Source of the DNA: CAZGMJ01 sp964649005
GTDB lineage: Bacteria; Planctomycetota; Phycisphaerae; Sedimentisphaerales; Anaerobacaceae
Assembly: GCA_964649005.1 (NCBI GenBank)
Contig: CAZYMD010000150.1
Span: 1 to 12,799 of the forward strand
Length of the DNA stretch: 12,799 nucleotides
Direction: 5' to 3'
The translations under genes and the position numbers were made by a program. Shown one piece after another: positions 1 through 7,162 of this stretch (position 1 is its first letter; each line of letters opens with the position of its first letter). Under the pieces are notes generated by a model. The model had not been told where the DNA came from and did not search any database. It saw nothing but the letters and a program-made list of their open reading frames with translations.

Positions 1-1
1 G

Positions 2-640
2 TCCATTCTTTCAGTAGCGCACTTCACAGGCCACGTAGCCACCTGCGCCGGAGCGACCCTCAAAACGCTGGGTATGGGCTGTGCCAGCCGAAAAGGAAAA
101 ATGCGCCAGCACGCGGCACTCAAGCCCCAGGTCAAGAACAGCACCTGCACTGGCTGTGGCGAGTGTTCGACACACTGCCCAGTGCACGCAATCTCTCTGG
201 CAAAGGCGAAAGCCAGGATCGATCAGGATAAATGCATCGGCTGTGCCGAGTGCCTTGCCGTCTGTCGGTTCGACGCAATTTCATACGATTGGCAGCAAGA
301 GAACGAAATCCTCCAGAAAAGCATCGCCGAGCACGCGCTCGGAGCCCTAAAGGACAAGGAGAACCGTGCCGCTTTTTTCAACTTTCTGCTCTCCGTGACC
401 AAAGATTGTGATTGCTTTGACAGGGCAAACATGCCTAAAATAGTCGAAGACATCGGGATTTTGGCTTCGATGGACCCGGTCGCCGTTGATAAGGCGTCGG
501 TGGACCTGGTGGAGAACAGGACGGGCAGGAAGCTGGCCCAACTGATTGGCAATACTAATCTGACTCCACATATCCAGATGCAGCACGCCGAGCACATAGG
601 TCTTGGCAGTACCGAGTATGAACTGATCGAGGTTAGTTAA
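2..640 (+). CDS. DUF362 domain protein with two 4Fe-4S motifs, 5'-partial
   Basis: The reading frame is open from base 2, so the start lies outside the window and 212 residues are visible. The ATG at 74 is internal: the residues before it (VAHFTGHVATCAGATLKTLG) read straight into MGCASRKGKMRQH, a typical DUF362 core stretch. A bacterial ferredoxin pair follows, with Cys at residues 49, 52, 55 and 59 (CxxCxxCxxxCP) and at 78, 81, 84 and 88 (CxxCxxCxxxC), predicting two 4Fe-4S clusters. The C-terminal part has the family pattern of a Cys-Asp-Cys segment followed by DIGILASMDPVAVDKAS. No reaction is established for most DUF362 proteins; an electron-transfer or iron-sulfur role is inferred from the clusters. 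No signal peptide can be judged because the N-terminus is missing. The next gene begins about 30 bases downstream on the same strand, so the two may share a transcript. Confidence 0.88.
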   Translation, partial: SILSVAHFTGHVATCAGATLKTLGMGCASRKGKMRQHAALKPQVKNSTCTGCGECSTHCPVHAISLAKAKARIDQDKCIGCAECLAVCRFDAISYDWQQENEILQKSIAEHALGALKDKENRAAFFNFLLSVTKDCDCFDRANMPKIVEDIGILASMDPVAVDKASVDLVENRTGRKLAQLIGNTNLTPHIQMQHAEHIGLGSTEYELIEVS

Positions 641-671
641 ATACCTGCAAACATATTTTATGGGGCCGAAT

Positions 672-1448
672 ATGTCACTTGGACAGATACTTAGAAAGAA
701 ACGCTTAGAGTTGGAACTAACCCTGGACGAGGTCGCCAACCGCACAGGATTCTCCAAGCCCTACCTCTCGACAATAGAAACAGGCAAGGTGAAGAACCCG
801 CCAAGCGATCACCTTCTCAAGAAGCTCGAAAGAATACTCAAGTTCGAGAAGGGCCTGCTGCTTAAGATCGGCCATCTCGAAGGCATGCCCAACGACATAC
901 GCCACCAGTTCGAATCCGCAGAAGCCGAAAACCAGAAGCTAAAGCAGTTGCTGCAAAAGATCGTCAAGAAAAAAACCCAGCCGTCACAGATAAAGCGGCT
1001 CATGACTCTGAACAAAGTGAATGTCGAAGAGCCCGAGAGCGACTACTCAGCGGGAAAACTCATACCCGTAATTAACAAAGTCGCCGCCGGTTATCCCGCT
1101 GACTTCGGCGATCTGGACTATCCCGTCGGCGTGGCGGATGATTATGTGCGCTGCCCGGACCTGCACGACCCGAATGCATTCGCCGTGCGGGTGGTGGGCG
1201 ACTCGATGGAGCCTAAATTCAAGGAAGGCGACATTGTCGTGTTCTCGCCCGCGGCGAACGTCAAAAGCGGAGACGATTGCTTTGTCCGCTTCGCAAGGCC
1301 GCACGAGACGACGTTTAAGAGAGTCTACTTCCAGGCCAAGAAAAAGATTAGGCTCCAGCCCAGAAACGACAAGCATAAGCCCCTCGTCATAGACGGCAAG
1401 CGAATCAACGGAATCTACCGCGCAGTACTGAAATACGAAAGGCTTTAG
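672..1448 (+). CDS. XRE-family HTH regulator with LexA/CI-type S24 autoprotease domain
   Basis: The N-terminal 60 residues or so form a Cro/CI-type helix-turn-helix (LTLDEVANRTGFSKPYLSTIE). A charged linker with helical, coiled-coil-like character (QFESAEAENQKLKQLLQK) follows, and the C-terminal half is a peptidase S24 domain. Counting from an ATG at 660, the self-cleavage set is complete: an Ala143-Gly144 bond in AAGYP, the nucleophile Ser182 in GDSMEP, and the general base Lys220 in TFKRV. Ser-Lys spacing is 38, close to LexA and CI. The protein should therefore be a repressor inactivated by autoproteolysis, perhaps RecA-stimulated, but its targets are unknown. I place the start at the ATG at 672 (MSLGQILRKKR), which fits the usual XRE N-terminus and has a short G-run six bases upstream; the ATG at 660 adds four residues and has no visible ribosome-binding site. 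I see no clear operator palindrome upstream. It may be an LexA-like, phage-derived or housekeeping regulator. Confidence 0.88.
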   Translation: MSLGQILRKKRLELELTLDEVANRTGFSKPYLSTIETGKVKNPPSDHLLKKLERILKFEKGLLLKIGHLEGMPNDIRHQFESAEAENQKLKQLLQKIVKKKTQPSQIKRLMTLNKVNVEEPESDYSAGKLIPVINKVAAGYPADFGDLDYPVGVADDYVRCPDLHDPNAFAVRVVGDSMEPKFKEGDIVVFSPAANVKSGDDCFVRFARPHETTFKRVYFQAKKKIRLQPRNDKHKPLVIDGKRINGIYRAVLKYERL

Positions 1449-1656
1449 TAGCTGCTTGATCCGGAGGTAATTCTCCAGACGGTGCATATTATCTGCCCAA
1501 GCACAGGAAAAAACCGTCGTTTTCAGCACACTTCGGCATGCCAATCAGGTTAAGTCTATCCACCCTTTGCACGACGATAAGAATAGTGCGCATGATGCGG
1601 AACCAGAGCATCGCAGAAATACGGCTCGGTAATATCAGATAGGGAAAAGCAGACAG

Positions 1657-2637
1657 ATGAGAACCGACAAACATAAGAGAATCCCTCAAAAAGTGAGCTA
1701 TTCCTTCCTGAAAATGCTCACGGGATCGGACCTGTCGCGCCGACGGCTGCCCTTTATGTCGGTCGAAAGCGCAAATAAAGGCCCGGTTGTCTGGCTGACA
1801 GGCTGTATTCACGGCGACGAGGTAACCGGCATCGTCATTATCCAGGAGGTTTTCAAGAGAATACAGAAACAACACCTTTTACAGGGTTCGATCTACGCCT
1901 TTCCACTGATGAACCCGATCGGCTTCGAAACCGCCTCGAGAAACATCACGTTGAGCAGAGAGGATCTCAATCGCTCCTTTCCAGGCAAGAAAAACGGTTC
2001 TGTCGCAGAAAGAATCGCTGCGATCATATTCGACAAGATCGAGCAGACAAGCCCCGATCTGGTCCTCGACCTTCACAACGATTGGATGAAGTCGATTCCA
2101 CATACTGTAATCGATCCCAACCCAGGCGCTGCTCACAAACAGGCATACGAAAAAACAAAGGTTGCTGCTGCAAAATCCGGGTTCGTCATTATCCTGGAGG
2201 CCGATGAAGTGAAAAGCTCGTTTTCGTACAGCCTGCTTCGCCACGATATCCCCGCTTTAACCATTGAATTGGGCGAATCGTACGTAGTCAACGAAAAGAA
2301 TGTCACGTATGGTGTGGAATCCGTGCTTTCGATTTTGGCTCATCTGCAAATGGTAGAAGAGCCGGCTGAAACGTTCAGTTTTCCTTTGGCCGTACCGACC
2401 GGGCAGAAGGTATTAAGATTCTCAGCCGAACCTGTCAGTGGGGTAAGCGGGATCATTCGATTTCTGGCAAAACCGGGAGACTTCGTAAAACGCGGCCAGC
2501 CGGTCGCCAAGATATATAACGCCTTTGGCAAGCTGCTGGATACCGTGACATGCTCGAACGATGCCATCGTACTGGGGCATTCTGATTCTTCCGTGGCATT
2601 TCCAGGCGCACCCGTGATGGCCTTTGGCGTACTTTAA
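1657..2637 (+). CDS. Succinylglutamate desuccinylase/aspartoacylase family zinc hydrolase
   Basis: This 326-residue protein belongs to the AstE/AspA branch of the M14 zinc carboxypeptidase-like enzymes, which remove acyl groups from amino-acid amides. Zinc ligands His52 and Glu55 lie in GCIHGDEVTG and the third, His140, in DLHND. The substrate-binding Asn-Arg motif is at 103-109 (DLNRSFP), and the candidate catalytic Glu204 is in TIELGE. Residues from about 245 form a small beta-rich domain (GIIRFLAKPGDFVKRGQPV) like the lipoyl/biotinyl-style C-terminal barrel common in this family. There is no signal peptide, so it is probably cytoplasmic. No arginine-succinyltransferase pathway genes lie nearby, so the substrate cannot be assigned and neither astE nor aspA is a safe name. 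An in-frame stop lies closely upstream of the chosen ATG. It is separated by about 200 bases from the regulator and converges on the glycoside-hydrolase gene. Confidence 0.85.
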   Translation: MRTDKHKRIPQKVSYSFLKMLTGSDLSRRRLPFMSVESANKGPVVWLTGCIHGDEVTGIVIIQEVFKRIQKQHLLQGSIYAFPLMNPIGFETASRNITLSREDLNRSFPGKKNGSVAERIAAIIFDKIEQTSPDLVLDLHNDWMKSIPHTVIDPNPGAAHKQAYEKTKVAAAKSGFVIILEADEVKSSFSYSLLRHDIPALTIELGESYVVNEKNVTYGVESVLSILAHLQMVEEPAETFSFPLAVPTGQKVLRFSAEPVSGVSGIIRFLAKPGDFVKRGQPVAKIYNAFGKLLDTVTCSNDAIVLGHSDSSVAFPGAPVMAFGVL

Positions 2638-2703
2638 AGACGAAGACAGGATAATTGTCTCCAGAGAGCACGGCAGTCGGGCTATAAGATTTTACCCCCA
2701 CTA

Positions 2704-5511
2704 CTACTCAATAACAAACCAGGTCAGGCCCCTGGCGGCTATATCAACCTGAAGCGCAACCGTGTATTGGCGGTCAAGCTTGTACCTTTCAGCCTTACCA
2801 CCTCTTTCGCGGATCATTGCGGTATCGCGCAGCCCCGTATAGTAGAGCGGCAGCTTCAATTCCTTACTTACCGCACGGTCCAGGGGATTGTAAACCATAG
2901 CCAGACCCTTGCGTTTTAGCTGCGAATTTACGTGCAAAATGCAATCGATGTCACGGCCGTCCGCCCTGCGAACGTGGATGATGTCCGACTCAAGGATGTC
3001 ACGATACTTCTTGAAGAAATCCACCCATTTCTTTACGACCGCTTTGGTCTGGTTCGTGTCGTACAAGCGTGGGCCCCGGTAGCACGCCTGAACGCCCATT
3101 CCGAAGTTGTTCGCAAGATGCGCCTCGTACGCATCCAAATGCTCGGACAATGGCTCAATCGTCGCCGCCGCTCCGCCACCGTGATACTGTGTCAAAGGCA
3201 CAAACATCCAGCCCATGCTGGGTGTCTTGGTCCAGGTTCCGTCGTAGATGTTCTGTCGCCCGTGAACGATCTGCTGAGCGCGGGGCAGAGACCAGTTCGT
3301 CTCGCGATAGCCCATCCCGCACTTGGTCGAACCCGTCAAATAATAGAAATCAGGCACGTTCAGATATACCCCCTGCCCGCGACACCACTTGTAAAAATCG
3401 GAGATAGTCTTCCATTGCGTCCACTGCGAATCGCTGTAGCCACGATGCCCTGGATGGCCCTTCGACGCACAGAAATCACCGGGATAAGAACCATCATGCT
3501 CCAACAAATCGAATCCCGTCTTCTTATAGAAAGCGTAGAGCTTGCGAAAATATTCCTGTCCCCACCTGCTCCCTATACACGGCGCATTGCCAAACTTCGC
3601 TCCGCCGGGCCTGCCCGTCTCAATATCTATCACATCATGCTCAGTCCCAGCGCTCCGGCTGGACAATAGCGAATACCCCCCGATTTCAATACCTTTGCTG
3701 TGCGCGTACTCGGCTAATTCTTTAAGCTCTGCAATATATTTCGGATCCTCATTTTCGATATTGAATCCGCTGCCAAATGTGAGAATCACCATCTCGAAGC
3801 CCACTTCCGCACACTGATCTATAGCCAAACGAACCGCCTCAGGCTCCGCCCGACGAACGTGCATCATGATCGGATTTTCCGTAATCCATGGCGCAATTGT
3901 TCGGTACATCCTCCTGACAGCAAGCCCCTTACGCTCTCGCTCAGTGCTGTCGAAAACCAGCTCGAAAGTCCTGAAAGACTCGAACTTCTCACCCGGCGCA
4001 ATATCCTGTTCCGGCCCAACAGGCAAGCGAGATTCCAGCAAACATGGATTCTCGCGTAGATAGCTGACCTGTGTGAGATAATCGGGATCGCGCTGCCAAA
4101 ACGTCGTTTGATTGGCCACATAAGCGTTCATCCCGCCGAACTCATAATCACTCTCGACGTGAATATTGGGCAGATTCCACCTCTTATAGCTTTCAACATG
4201 CGATTCGTATTCAACCGTCGCCAATATCTCGCTGGTAAAAGTGTTGAGCCGTACAGTTTGATCCGAACCGTTCTGAATCGTCAGCCATTTGCACAGCAGC
4301 GGTATCCCCTGATACATCTCGTAGTGCACAGAGACTGTCAAGGCCTTGAGCCGTGACATAGCATTCGACCTGCGAGCTATCGCCTCGCTATTTAACGCCC
4401 CGCACGCATGAAAATCTGAAACTCTGCAAACACCATAATCACCGGGCGTTTCGAAATCGTCATTCCCTCCAGACCTGCTCACCTTGCCCAAACGAACGGC
4501 CTGTGGTTGCCCCAGAGCATCGCCTGATTCGATCTTTACCACCTCGAACCACCGCTCACCATCGAGCGAAGCATCACAGAATAGCTCAGCACCCATGATT
4601 TCCATCCGTAGGTAATATGGCTTGTCTTCTTCAATCTCCCCGATCTGTCGCTCAGACTGTCCATCGAATATGCCAAATTCCTTCTTCCCTGGCCTCAGAT
4701 AGAACTTCACTACACGATTTTTCCATACCAACGCAATCCCAGGCCCCCAACTGGCGCTTTCGTCGGTTCCCGGATCGATCTTACACTGCACGATCTTAAC
4801 GCCCGCAGGGAGCAACCTCTCGGCGTACACACACGTATTGGCCTTCGCGCAAATCTGCCCGAACTTGCCCTCGTGAATAAATGACGCCTTTTCCTGATCG
4901 CTGCGATGCATCTTCCAATCACTGCTTTGCGTTGCCAAATCATCAGCGCAGAGCAGCTCACGATCGGCAAGTAAAGTCACCAGCCTGGCCATAGCTACGC
5001 TCGCAAGCGCCTCATCGGGCAGCTTATAGTTCATGGTCAGCGACACGCCAGGCGCCGGCCATGGCAAATCGGTACAATGACGCACGCGCTTCCATGCAAA
5101 GCGAGCCTCTGTCTTGCCCACTTGATAATCAACGAAACGAAACGCTCTCGGATCGGCTCGCAAATCCTCAATCCACTCTTCCAGCAGGTAGGCATAGTTG
5201 GGCTGTCCCTTGAGTCCCCCCACCGCAAATGTCACGCCGTCAATTCCAATGCGCGCCTCTGGCTTGACTCCACGGAGCATCGACTCGCCCGTCATGAGAT
5301 TATCGAAAGCAATCGTCGCCGCATTAGGCACAAGGCGAAATGTCCTACTGATCAAACCATTGGTAAGGACAAGCTCTTTGCCGTCGCCGCTCTTTTCGAC
5401 CCGAGCAGGAACCTTAACCGGTTCGACAAGCCAGTCATCCCCCAGCGAACAAGTCGGCAGTGTAGCGAGACAGATGATAATAAACATCACCTTCAATCCT
5501 GATTTCTTCAT
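2704..5511 (-). CDS. Large secreted glycoside-hydrolase-like protein (alpha-galactosidase/clan GH-D-like)
   Basis: The 935-residue protein starts with a signal peptide (positive MKKSGLK, hydrophobic core, likely cleavage after about residue 24). Residues 30-195 and 375-530 look like the two halves of a beta-supersandwich (VLTNGLISRTFRL at 48-60), interrupted by a segment at about 200-370 that resembles a concanavalin/DUF1349-type sandwich (LRMEIMGAELFCDASLDGERW). Residues 545-820 read as a TIM barrel, with alternating strands and helices such as GFEMVILTFG and GIEIGGYSLL. Asp673 in LLEHDGSYPGD and acidic residues in VPDFYYLTG and GYRETNW are candidate catalytic groups. The C-terminal 100 residues look like a beta domain. 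The substrate is presumably an alpha-linked polysaccharide exported or met outside the cytoplasm, but the family number and linkage are not resolved. The start has a strong AGGAG nine bases upstream, and tandem stop codons end the gene. It follows comF by 36 bases. Confidence 0.72.
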   Translation of the reverse strand: MKKSGLKVMFIIICLATLPTCSLGDDWLVEPVKVPARVEKSGDGKELVLTNGLISRTFRLVPNAATIAFDNLMTGESMLRGVKPEARIGIDGVTFAVGGLKGQPNYAYLLEEWIEDLRADPRAFRFVDYQVGKTEARFAWKRVRHCTDLPWPAPGVSLTMNYKLPDEALASVAMARLVTLLADRELLCADDLATQSSDWKMHRSDQEKASFIHEGKFGQICAKANTCVYAERLLPAGVKIVQCKIDPGTDESASWGPGIALVWKNRVVKFYLRPGKKEFGIFDGQSERQIGEIEEDKPYYLRMEIMGAELFCDASLDGERWFEVVKIESGDALGQPQAVRLGKVSRSGGNDDFETPGDYGVCRVSDFHACGALNSEAIARRSNAMSRLKALTVSVHYEMYQGIPLLCKWLTIQNGSDQTVRLNTFTSEILATVEYESHVESYKRWNLPNIHVESDYEFGGMNAYVANQTTFWQRDPDYLTQVSYLRENPCLLESRLPVGPEQDIAPGEKFESFRTFELVFDSTERERKGLAVRRMYRTIAPWITENPIMMHVRRAEPEAVRLAIDQCAEVGFEMVILTFGSGFNIENEDPKYIAELKELAEYAHSKGIEIGGYSLLSSRSAGTEHDVIDIETGRPGGAKFGNAPCIGSRWGQEYFRKLYAFYKKTGFDLLEHDGSYPGDFCASKGHPGHRGYSDSQWTQWKTISDFYKWCRGQGVYLNVPDFYYLTGSTKCGMGYRETNWSLPRAQQIVHGRQNIYDGTWTKTPSMGWMFVPLTQYHGGGAAATIEPLSEHLDAYEAHLANNFGMGVQACYRGPRLYDTNQTKAVVKKWVDFFKKYRDILESDIIHVRRADGRDIDCILHVNSQLKRKGLAMVYNPLDRAVSKELKLPLYYTGLRDTAMIRERGGKAERYKLDRQYTVALQVDIAARGLTWFVIE

Positions 5512-5547
5512 AAACGCCGACTCCTTATAGTCCGAGAATATTTGTTT

Positions 5548-6315
5548 TCAAAGCCCCTTCTGCCCTGCCACAGCGAGCACTAATGCATACACCCTTGCCG
5601 CCCCGGCCTCCTTCAAAACCCGCGCACACTCGTTCAGCGTAGCACCGGTCGTCTTTATATCATCGACAAGGCACACAACCCGGCCTGCGAACCGATGTCT
5701 CTCGCGAACAGCAAATGCCCCCGCCACATTCCGCCTTCGCGCTGCATCGCTCACCATCACAGGCTGCATCCTGGTCCGCCTGACACGTACAAGTTCGGTA
5801 TTGATTCTCATCCCGGCACGTCGCACTCTTTTAGCTAATATCGCCGACTGGTTGTAGCCACGCAACAGCCTGCGAGTCCAATGCAAAGGCACCGGAACCA
5901 GCAACTCAACATCGTCGTAAAAACCGCCGCCCTGCAGCGCCGAATCGGCCAGCCGTCCCAGCATCGAGTCCAGCTCCGTTCTGCCGTTCTTGAATCTCAA
6001 TATCATCTGCTGTAAGGCGTCCGCATATACCCCCGCCCTCGCAATGCCATCGAATGCGAAATCCTTCTCCCTGCAATCGGCGCACGCCCCGTCCACCATT
6101 CCGAACCTGCTGGCGTTCCTGCCGCACTGCCTGCAATAATCACCACCCGTACACCCGAGCAGCTCGTCCCAGCACCCCCGACACAGACTCTCCTGCCCTT
6201 CGTACACAGCCTCAGAGCAGTTCGAGCAAACAGCGGGCCAGAGCAGTTGGTTCAATCCCGCCGCCGTATGGCGAGCCGAACGTACAAGTCGCTCTTTGAT
6301 TCGCGTCGTTTCCAC
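5548..6315 (-). CDS. comF: ComF family protein (zinc-ribbon plus phosphoribosyltransferase-like domain)
   Basis: The 255-residue protein has the standard ComF layout. The N-terminal third carries four cysteine pairs (Cys30/33, 45/48, 61/64 and 78/81) expected to bind zinc. The rest is a type I phosphoribosyltransferase fold, with VPVPLHWTRRLLRGYNQS at about 140-157 and the PRPP-loop motif VVCLVDDIKTTGATL at 213-227. In transformable bacteria ComF is a cytoplasmic factor helping to process single-stranded DNA during uptake; in many others its role is unknown. The start chosen is GTG; the only SD-like stretch (GAGGG) lies about 12 bases upstream, farther than usual. A TTGATC-18-TATAAT element would place transcription initiation at the GTG itself, so the message could be leaderless. 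It lies 22 bases after the pseudopilin gene, which fits an operon, although pseudopilin-like proteins of this type are numerous in planctomycetes and the pairing need not mean competence. Confidence 0.88.
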   Translation of the reverse strand: METTRIKERLVRSARHTAAGLNQLLWPAVCSNCSEAVYEGQESLCRGCWDELLGCTGGDYCRQCGRNASRFGMVDGACADCREKDFAFDGIARAGVYADALQQMILRFKNGRTELDSMLGRLADSALQGGGFYDDVELLVPVPLHWTRRLLRGYNQSAILAKRVRRAGMRINTELVRVRRTRMQPVMVSDAARRRNVAGAFAVRERHRFAGRVVCLVDDIKTTGATLNECARVLKEAGAARVYALVLAVAGQKGL

Positions 6316-6321
6316 GAAAGG

Positions 6322-6351
6322 ATTATACCCTCGCAGGCTACTTCAGATCAA
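6322..6351 (-). promoter_or_regulatory. Candidate internal promoter for comF
   Basis: On the minus strand a TTGATC (4 of 6 to the -35 consensus) is followed after 18 bases by a perfect TATAAT. The element overlaps the last codons of the pseudopilin gene. Counting six bases from the -10 box puts +1 on the G of the comF GTG start. It would let comF and the downstream hydrolase gene be expressed independently of the upstream riboswitch. Promoter calls by eye have a high false-positive rate. Confidence 0.4.
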
Positions 6352-7162
6352 ACAGCGAATTATCAACCGGCGCAAACCATCCCAGGCCCATCGCCGACGA
6401 ATCCACACCGTAGGCATTCTCGTCTTCGAAGTCCGCCATTTGAGAGGCCCCAACATGCCCATCGACCCAACCAACGTTCGCCTGGGATTTGTGCCGGAAA
6501 TGAATTGATGGTGACATATAGAACCAGCTCATCACCTTGCCGTTGTAAACCGTGAACGGCGTTTCCGCAAACGAATACTCTATGTAGGCGCCCTCATCAT
6601 TGGACATGGCCGTATCGGCGAACATAAGCGTCGCGCTCGGAGTCCCAACCTCTATCATCCGCGTCGTCCTGGCGTAAGCAGCCTGGAAATCTTGCATGTT
6701 GCTGATTCGTTCGGACCAAAGCCGACTGCCAAGGTACGTCATATTATAGCCGTAGCCGCCGCAGCCCTGCTCGAAGTTGGTGTTCCAGTCATCGCCCTTA
6801 ACGAAGCCCACCCTGTCCGGGCACTCTTTGATCTGTCCCTCGCCGAGATATCCCGCCAGAGGGCTGCAATTGGGCTCGAATGGCTCGTCGAGGCTATCAC
6901 GAACGCCATGCCAGCGATGGAGCCCCGCATCGTCCCACATGTCACTGGCTGCGGGCACATAGCACCCATCGTTTTCGCCTGCGTAGGCAATGCCTGCCAA
7001 CACAAGCTGTCGCAAATTCGACCGACACACCAGCCCCTTAGCACTCGATCGCGCATAAGCCAGCGCAGGCACCAAAATTCCCATCAGCAGCGCAATGATT
7101 GCAATAACAACCAACAGCTCGACAAGCGTAAAACCACAGGTTTTAACCTCAGCCTTATTCAT
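6338..7162 (-). CDS. Type II secretion/pseudopilin-like protein with H-X9-DG domain
   Basis: The 274-residue protein begins with a short positively charged leader and a prepilin peptidase site, Gly10 before Phe11, in the motif GFTLVELLVVIAIIALL. Glu15 is the conserved Glu5 of the mature pilin. One N-terminal helix serves as membrane anchor and polymerisation stem. Near the C-terminus His224 is followed by exactly nine residues and then Asp234-Gly235, the H-X9-DG signature that defines a large planctomycete/lentisphaera pseudopilin group. I chose the ATG at 7162 over a GTG 12 bases upstream because it overlaps the previous stop codon as ATGA and has GGAG at ideal distance. This arrangement implies translational coupling to the DUF4465 gene. 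Such proteins are thought to act in type II secretion-like or surface assembly, but no specific role is proven. The assembly ATPase and platform protein are not in the window. Confidence 0.9.
   Translation of the reverse strand: MNKAEVKTCGFTLVELLVVIAIIALLMGILVPALAYARSSAKGLVCRSNLRQLVLAGIAYAGENDGCYVPAASDMWDDAGLHRWHGVRDSLDEPFEPNCSPLAGYLGEGQIKECPDRVGFVKGDDWNTNFEQGCGGYGYNMTYLGSRLWSERISNMQDFQAAYARTTRMIEVGTPSATLMFADTAMSNDEGAYIEYSFAETPFTVYNGKVMSWFYMSPSIHFRHKSQANVGWVDGHVGASQMADFEDENAYGVDSSAMGLGWFAPVDNSLFDLK

Noticed and set aside
1449..1656. Promoter or terminator between the regulator and deacylase genes
   Set aside because: Only a short GGAG/CTCC stem and a TAATAT without a matching -35 box were found; neither is convincing.
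1047..1875. Two minus-strand open frames opposite the S24 regulator and the start of the zinc deacylase
   Set aside because: They lie antisense to genes with clear catalytic motifs and show no recognisable domain or ribosome-binding site.
2638..2703. Terminator between the convergent deacylase and hydrolase genes
   Set aside because: A 5-bp AGACA/TGTCT stem is present but no U-run follows on either strand.
2932..3669. Plus-strand open frame of 245 codons opposite the hydrolase gene
   Set aside because: Translation is low-complexity in Arg/Pro/Ala with no motif and lies wholly antisense to a well-supported gene.
5430..5511. Lipoprotein signal in the hydrolase N-terminus (LPTC)
   Set aside because: Pro at -2 and Thr at -1 do not fit the lipobox; an ordinary Sec signal peptide explains the sequence better.
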